From: Effrenium voratum
Lineage: Eukaryota > Sar > Dinophyceae > Suessiales > Symbiodiniaceae
DNA length: 64,000 nt
Direction: 5' to 3'
Assembly: GCA_963377175.1 (NCBI GenBank)
Contig: CAUJNA010001890.1
Location: 1,387,815-1,451,814, forward strand
Made by a program: the position numbers and the translations under genes
Notes under the pieces: generated by a model
Seen by the model: only the letters and a program-made list of their open reading frames with translations
Told to the model about the DNA's origin: nothing
The model's database searches: none
Part shown: piece after piece, positions 42,801 through 51,800 of the stretch
Numbering within the stretch: position 1 is the stretch's first letter
Layout of the letters: the number at the start of each line of letters is the position of its first letter

Positions 42801-45800
42801 TGGCAAGTGGGTCCCCGGGACGGAGGCCACCGGCGGTAGGGGTCATGGACCCATCTGTTGAGGGTCATGAAGACTCTAGGTCGGAACTTTCATCTGCCCC
42901 CCAAAGTGGCCACTTTCGAGCTTGCCAACTCCATAGCACCCAATCTCCGCCCAAGAAGCAAACACTGCTCAATCTGCCTCCCGCAGCTCTGAGAAGGCAT
43001 CAGTGGCATCGGTGGCGATCCTGAGCCCCAAAAAGCCCGGCTGAGATCCCTTTCCCCCTACCCAGAGGCTCCCGATTGATTTAGGGCCTTCAAATAACCT
43101 GGTTTTGAGACACCACCTCCGGGGTGTCTAATGGAGGGGTCGGGTCTTCCATTGAACGCAGAGCCTCTGGGTATGGGAAAATCCTTTCTGATGCGGCCAG
43201 GAAACTCGCACACCGGGGCGGTTGCTGGGGGTTGGGACGAACTGGGTCTTCCTCAAGCCCATTTCCTAGGATCCACAGAGGGCCATTTCCGCTGGGGTGC
43301 CCTATGGTGCCCTCATGTGTTCAGCTTCTGCCCCGTCTGGCTCTATATCTCTCATGGGGAATACCCTCTCAACTGCTCGGTGGAACAAACCGATCTGCAA
43401 ACTTTACAAACCTGAATTCAGGGATCCCTAAAGGATCTTCACCATGGTGAGCTCGTTCACTCCCCCCCAAGTGAGCTCGCCTTAACATAGGTAGAATCTA
43501 TACGATCCGAGTTCTTCTAAGAACCCCTTTCCTTCAAAGGCCCAAAGCACCAGCTCAGACGCTCCGCTTCTTATCCAGTGCTCCAAAAGGCTTTGGCCCC
43601 TGAGGCTCAGCTGGACATCGGCCAACGGGGACGGCTTGGATGCCACATACCTTTCAACCGATATGGGGCACAGGAAAAGCGGATGCACGTCTGAGCTGGT
43701 GCTTTGGGCAAGGGGTGGGGGATAATCGAATTACATACTTGGAGTCTCCCTCTCACCCTTAAGAAATGGTTGGTCATTACCCAAGATAAAGAAATGTGTT
43801 ATGAGCCCATTTTGAAGCTCGGTCCTGCAGTAGAGAGGTTAGAATAAGAGTACTTTTTTTTTTCCGGTAGTCAATTTAGTAGGGGAACCCTCCCCCAAAA
43901 GAGTGTAAACGGGCACTACTGGGGGACCTAGAAAGGGTCAGAAGGATACTTCAGGTAGTTGCTTAGGTGGTGTGAACGGATGTCAAAAACACATCCACAG
44001 ATTCCACAGTATGATGATTGGTACCCTCCCATCGTTGCTAAGGCTGTCACCAGGCCCCAATCTGGCTACATGTGAGTGGCAGTGTTTGACCTTGCCACGG
44101 GAGGTTGATGGGGTTTGTTTCACCATCCATTTTACAGAGTGTCTGAAGAAAAAGGCATGCGTTTTGTCACGGGCTCCCTTGCAACCCAAACCTCCTTTGG
44201 CTGCCTTTCGACCCAGGCACCAATACTAATCAGTCGAAAGGGGAACCCTTTTCGCCACGAGAACCAAATCTTCAATTCCCCAAACCAATCCGACCGCCTA
44301 GACCAAAGTCTACCTCTTGCCCCTGTTTCTTACAGGGGTCAGTACATTTCCAGACAGAAAGCGTAAAGTGACTCCTCTCTGCATTGTTTTGTTATTTATG
44401 AGGCTTTCGTGCGTCTCTTTATGTGGGGCAAGGCCCTATGGGGCTGGATATAAGCCCTTGCAATGCTTGTCCGAATTCACTGTTCAGGAGGTGATGACTA
44501 TTTTACCAACTCCAAGTCAGAAGATGTTTGTCCGCAGCTGCCACTACAACACAACAAACTGCACGACGAATGATCAACCACCCCCAAAATGCGACAAACC
44601 CCACGAATCCCCACACCAAAACCACCACCCCAAATGCTATTTGCAACATCTGCGCTTGTCTCAAAAGCAGGGAAACCTTCAAAAAGGGGTGCCTGGACCC
44701 TCAAACCCAAAAGAAAAAGGACATCACCCCCCTAATTTAGGGCAACCCAAAATCAAGTTGGAATCTTGAGGCTCCAGGTGGTTTCCCCTAAAAAGTGTCC
44801 CTTTAAAACAGAGTCCAAAAACCGGGGCTGGGCCCTCCCGAAGGCCTCTGCGCCTCTCGCCTCGGCTCAGTTCTCGCCGGAAACGGCCAGTGAGTCCAGG
44901 CAAACGACGAGAAAACACGAGAAAACACGAGAAAACATCGGGTCCTGGAGTGATTCTTGCCGGGTACGGGATGACACTCTTACCCCTTAAAACTCCAAGC
45001 AACCTGTGGAAGTTCTCTCATCTTTTACAGACATAGCCCATGTTCCCCCCAAAAAGTTACGAAAAGTTTTGTGTTTTTGAGAAGTAAGATTGGTGTGTAC
45101 CTGGAGTCTCCTGCTGACCCTTAAAAAAGGTCTCGTTGCCCGAAATACAAGGATCTTGGACCCATTTTGAAGGGTCACGGAGACTGCAGGTATATTTACT
45201 TTGGGAATCTCATCATTCCGCTGGGTTTCTTGTAGGTGGTGCGAGACTCGCGGATTTGCTTGCATGCCTGGAGTCTCCGAGACTGACCCGAATCAAACAT
45301 GGGTGGTCATTACCCAATGTAAAGGGGTCATGGACCTATTTTTCACAAGGTCTGAAGGAGACCCCAGGTAGACACAGCGTTGGTTGCCTGAAGCGGTAAC
45401 CCTCATCAGGGAAATTCAGAAGGTCGGTTCAAAGGATGGGTCAAAGGCTACTTCGGCGCTTACTTGAGAGCTACGGGTAGAAAGAAGCACGCACCAGGCG
45501 CGTCGTGCCTGTGCATGGTGAGCCCGCACTCGAAATACACAGTGGTTGGGTATAACTTATAACGTCAACTCCAGACCACGAAGGTAAATTTCAGGAGAAA
45601 CCCAGATTTCTCAACAAATTCCCAGGAGGAAGCAGGGAATGCCAAAAAAGCGACCAAGAAGGCAACGTAAACAGGCGCTCTGATCTGAGATTCGTCCAGG
45701 CAAGGGGGAGGTGGGATCAAATGATGTCACTTCCTGAGTGGATTGGTTAGAAATGTCTGAATTGTTTGCCACTCCAACGGTCTTCCCAAAAGTGACTAAA

Positions 45801-48800
45801 GTCCATAAACTCAGGGAGTGAGTTGTTTTTTTTTATCATGAGGCCTTAGTGTATCTTGCGAGGGTCTCATTTTGCAAACGCACGGTGATCAATGTGCTGC
45901 TGGGTGCTAATCTGAGAAATTTTGGGGGTGTCTCGTTTGGGAGTTGGTAATGTTTTTTGGGAGGTGTTTTATAGTGAGCACCGAAGCTTAATCGAGGGAT
46001 CTACCCTTCAAGAACTGCCCAAAGGACCTGGAACTAAAAGGTTAACCTGTTGGGGCCATGACTAAATATGAGCAAAATTGGAAAACCAAAAGGTCAAAAG
46101 GTCGGCTTTGAACAACTGAGACTATACCAGTCTCACTTCCTGAGTTGATTGGCCCAAAAAGTGCAACATGATTGCTTGCTACTAAAGTGATTGTCTTCGC
46201 AGAAAGTGTCAGTCCAGCAACTCTGTAAGTCCCAGTCGGTTGACTTACAACCGCTATAGCCGTTGTACTTTGACGACATCCTTCACCACCTCAGAAATCC
46301 TGGAATGATTCCCTGTCAATACCAACTAGCAATGGTTTCAACCATGGTTTCATGTTGTGGTGCGACATGGATTCTGCGACCATCCACAACCGCTACGCGG
46401 GTTGAAGACCCGAGCCAGTGGGCAATTTTCGGATACGCCAAGGCACAGCTGCTCCTCAAGTTGAGCACACTGCAGGTTGGTTGCCTTCGGAGAAGCGAAT
46501 TGTCGGCCTGTCCCCGTTTAGCCACCAAGGACAGTATCCCCAGTTAAGTCATTGAGTTTGCTGCCAAGGATAGGAGCCAAGATGAAGGACAATCAACAAC
46601 ATCCCGACAAACATGGGCCACAGGCGTTGCGTGATCTACGTTCACACTGTAACTTCCGCGACCCCGGTGTCCAGAACCAAGACGAGGCTCATGGGAAATA
46701 CAACCACCATATAGCCTCTACATCAAATGGTACTTGGTTTACCCCGGGGTAGTAACTTGTTAATCAGGGAAATTCTGCACTTCACCTAGTGGGGCAGTCT
46801 TCTAAATACCCTTTAAAGCTTATACTGCTTGGCTCGAATCAATCCCGTCATGCGCCACTGGATTAACCTCACTTAGGGAACTAAGTCTAACTAAGTGGCT
46901 ATGAACCCATGGAGTCGCCAGGTAAGGGGATCAAATAATCAAACGTATCATTATCCCAAAGTTGAGGTAGTTTGTGAGTTTGGCTTGATAGTACCCCACA
47001 ACCCCACTCTACTAGTTTACCCACTTATATGGGTGTGGCCTGTGTGGCTCAAAATTAAACAGCTGGGGTTGCGCAGGTTTTAGTCTTTCTTTCCATATAT
47101 TACCCAGGTGCCATTTGGGGGATCCTACGTATTGAGCCACAGTTTGACTTAATGTTGACCCAGCATTAATCAACCCGTCCCATTTTTTGGGGGGGTGTTC
47201 CTTCCAAAAGTGATGGCTCCCCACTAAAAGGTGACACCCCCCGATCAAAATCAGCCAGGGGTTCTGCTTAATCCGGGGTTCACATTAAGTTGGAAGCTGC
47301 ACACCCTTCGATCGCAACTCGACTTCGATCGCTCGCTCCGCGCGAAATTGCCGCCTCCTGCTGGCGAGAAGATGTGGCCGCAGCCTGAGGGCAGCGAGGA
47401 AGGTGGGATTCTTGATAACTTCTATCAGTCTGATCCATTTGTAGTTGGGACTGTCCCTAACCTTCACTTACCCGCAGTTTGATTGTGCAGTGGATCTAAG
47501 AAGCGTCGACATTCCATGGTCGCAAGTGTCCGCATGTAGCAAGTGGTCAACTAGGTCCTCCAGTAGTGAGGTTGGAATAAGGGTACCCTTTTTCTGTAGT
47601 CTATTTAGGGGAACCCTACCCCAAAAAAGGCTCAAAGGGCACTACTGGAGGACCTAGAATACCTTGTTTTGGTAATCCCCCCCATTTGTTTGGTCCATGT
47701 TAGCAGGGAATCTGGTGGGGGGTACCAGGGTTTTGACCCTCAGCCATTTCATTCATAGGGTCTTAGGGTTCAACCATGAAAAGAATGGCAGGGACCCAAT
47801 TTGGATGAGACTCCTTGGGTTATGCTAACCGCGTGTTTTAATGGCGGTTTAAACCGCGGGGCAATTCGTGGTTTGGATTGGTGGAAACTGAACATTCGAA
47901 CCTCCATTTGACACTTGGGGAAGGCAGTCCTAGCGTTCAAACCACTGAATCAAACCACCAAAAAGCACTTAAGGCTCGGTATTGTTGGTTTGTAGATCAG
48001 GGGGTGGTTTCCCTTTTGTACTGTGCAAGAACCTGGGTTCAACCTCCCCAAGCCATCAATCCAAACGACAAATCAAGATACCAACAAGTGTTGAAAGGTA
48101 CCTATCCTATCCCCATTCGGTTCCTTTCAGGCCACCCTGGCACCTGGCCATGCGGGGGGTCATTCGGCCTTTGACCGAACAACAGCAAACCAACAGCGCG
48201 ATGTGTTGGCAAATGCGGACCTGGGGTATAAGCCACTAATAACTATTAGCACGCTGAACTCCACTGAGGGGCTTGCAAGTGGGTTGTAACCTAGGTTGCC
48301 AACAACTTACTAACTCCAGGTGGCTTGCTGCCCTCACAGATTAACTGACCCGAACAGCCCAATGTTGACCCCTGCATGATTGATAATCTGCCCAGGTATA
48401 CACTCCGGGGGGGACAACAGGAGAGTCACAATCAATACCTGGTATCAACATGATCTACCCAGAACCATGTCAATAATTAGGAAGGCGGCTATCCGCATCC
48501 ATTTTATAGTTGGGACTGTCCATAACCTTCACTTACCCGCGGTTTGATTGTGCAGTGGATCTAAGAAGTGTTGACATTCCATGGTCGAGAGTGTCCTCTG
48601 GTCGACCATGGTGCCATTGATGTCCGCATGTAGCAAGTGGTCAACTAGGTCCTCCAGTAGAGTGGTTAGAATAAGGGTACCCTTTTTCTGTAGTCTATTT
48701 AGGGGAACCCTCCCCCAACAATGGGTGAGAAAGGGCACTACTGGGAAATCTAGTCAATGTCGGGAAAATCCCAGCGGACTTAGAGATGGCCATTGGCGGC

Positions 48801-51800
48801 CAAGTAACTCGGAACCCTCTCCAACTGAATGGGTCCAACACCCAAGAGGGAAACCACAAGGAGACCATTTCTGAGAGGTCCCTCTATTTTCACATGTGGA
48901 TGGACAAAATTCAATTCGCACCAGATTGAAACCATGGTTGAAGCCATTTCTTGTTGGTATTTACAGTGGAATCATATCATTATGTTGGGATTGTTAGGTG
49001 GTGCGAAATGGATTTCGCAACCATCCACAGTATGTTGACACAGGAACAAGGGTTTCCCTTCGGCGTTCCCTGGAAGAAATCTTCTGATTTGTTCCATGGT
49101 CAAAGCACAAACTTGGAACTTGATGCAGTAGCTCAGTTGCCGCTTAAAGTCTTTGGCACAATCTCTGGGAGCCTTGACTAAAAACGGCTGCCTGGACCCG
49201 AAAGAACTATCCATGAAAAGGAGAGTTGATTCACCAACCATAAGTTTAGGGCAGGGAATAGTCCAATTCCAATTGGAGTTGCTTTTTTTGGGGGGGTCCA
49301 GGAACCATTTTTTGGGGTAAACCACACGCTCAAAAGGTGGGTTTTTTCGGGCAGCAACCCTTCGCAATTCAACTCGCCTCCCGTAGAGAGGTCACCTCCT
49401 GCAGAAGGCTCTCGTGCGCCGAGACCAGCACGTCGCGGTCCAGCTGCATCTGACGCGGACTCGCTTCGTTCGGATCGCAACCCGCTGCCTGCACTGGAGC
49501 AAAATATGGCCATGGGTCAAAACCCCGTACCCCCAGTGAACATCCCAATCCCCACTAAAATAGGTTCTAAAATGGGTGGTGAATTCACCTACCCCAAAAT
49601 GGGATCCCATTGGTTTTGAACCATGGCCATATCTATCAAGAAGGGAATTCACCAACCATGACTTTGGGGTAACCAATTTTTAAGCTCGAGTTTTCCGGGT
49701 CCAAAATTTTATACCCCGAAATACATGAACCTCAGGTGCATTGATGGGGGGATGTCCCTGGGTTTTGCGGGGAATCAGAACTTTTATAAACTGGGCTTGA
49801 TTCATCCGGGCCGTTGCCCACATTGACATTCGGGGCGGTTTTCCATACCCTCTGGGAGAACCAGAGGTTCAAATCCCGAATCCCCAATCCAACCACATTT
49901 TCGCGGTACATTGACAAAAGGTCACGCAGGAAACCCTTTGCAACAAAGTTACGACGCCAAAACTAAAAGCCTCCAGTTGCTTAATTCCCGAGGAACAAAT
50001 AAACATATGTCCAGTGGTGATAGATTCTCTTTAAAACAAACAGGGGAAAATAAAGAGTAGCTATAGCAAATGGAAGAACATCACGAATCCCCCAACTCTT
50101 CTTGAGGCGTTTTGCCTGGGCCTAGCTTAGGCAAAACGAAGCAACCTGCTCCAACAAGAAGAAATCGCATTGTCCAGAGAATGTTTGGATATGGCGAATC
50201 TGTGGATCAATCGCTTTACTAAAAGACTACTAAAAGAGAACCAACGGGGGGGAAGAACCGGAAAATCCACAAATGGCGCATCCAAAATTATTGTTGGTGG
50301 TTTCCCTAACAACCAGGTGTGATGAACAAACATGTGCTTCACGGGAGAAGGTGGCTTGATTGACCAACAGAAAGAATCGGTCATTCCGGGCCCCAGGAAA
50401 TAGTGTTCGTGTTTCCAACCATTGTTGCATTCCTTGTTGAACACGACTCATGACCAACTCAGGGAGACTGACGTCGCTTCATTCAACAAACAAACAATTT
50501 CCCCTTTGAACACTTGGGCATTTTTGTTGAGGGCACCTTGAGCTGAGGTTAAAGGCGATGCCTGCCCCAAATTTTCGGAATTGGCGACTTCCAACTTTAT
50601 TCTGGGCAGTTCTTTCCGGTCCAGCCAGTTTTAGTCGGGTCCGAAAAGCTTGACCTTGAAGCTCCGAGTGCCTTAGGGGTTGCTGTGGCACATCTGAAAG
50701 GGCATTCGTTCAAGCGAGCTCAAAAGCAAACCATTGTTCTTGGAGCTCCTGTGTCAAAACACTTAAAAAAAAAGAAGGCCCCCCCCAAACAAAACCAAAC
50801 AAAAGAACTAATGGTCGCCTCTCTCTGTGGCTTTCCGACTCCTCCCCGGGTTTCTTGCTGGTGAGTAGAGAAATGAGGGAATGAACCCAGTCCCCAGGAG
50901 ACGACCTGGATGTCCTACAACAAGTTTCTAATGCTAACCCCGGATTTTCAGAACCCCCTGGTTGATTTTGATGGGGGGGTGTCCAACTCCTTTTGAGAGT
51001 CCAGGTACCACTCTAGTGGCTTTCCAAGGTTCCTGTTACCCACTAATGTTAACCCCGGATAAAGCAGAACCCCTGGTTGATTTTGATGGGGGTGTGTCCA
51101 ATTCCTTTTAGTGGTTGGATTCAGACCACTTTTGGAGTTGGAACACCCCCCTAACAATGGGACGGGCTCTACTTAGATCCTGGGTCAACATTAGAAGGGT
51201 CAGTCCATTTCTCAAGGCTGTGCGCTTCGTTTTTGGATTCCTCCTTCCCCCTTAACCCAAAAGAAACATCCACAATTTGGCTTCCTTTATTCCGGAATCC
51301 CCAAACGGTTCATTCAAGAATCCCTTCCCCAAACGAAAACCCCAATCGGAGAATCCGGAATCCCCAAACGGTTGATTCAACCAGAACCGCATATTTTTGG
51401 TGTTTTCCCGTCGACGAGAACTCCCAACCCCTTGTTAGGTTGGACCCGCCGAAACCCAAAACCAGTCTCCTGGTCAGGTTGGCCCCGAAAAGCACCATCC
51501 CCAATTCGGCTTCCTTCGTGAATCCCCAAACGGTCCATTCCACCCCAAAACCTAAATTTTAAGAATCCCTTCCACGAGAACTCCAACCCCCCCTATGAGA
51601 ATCCCTTCCACGAGAACTCCAAACCCCCCTATGAGAATCCCTTCCACTTTAATGTTGGCAGTGTATTAGTAATCCCCCCCCTATTAATCCGGTCCGGGTG
51701 GACCCCCCCAATACTAAACAATTCATATCTCAGAAAACCCGCCCTCAAAAAAAAAAATCCAAAACAACGCCCCCCCAATTAGACCGGTCCCTCCCCCAGA

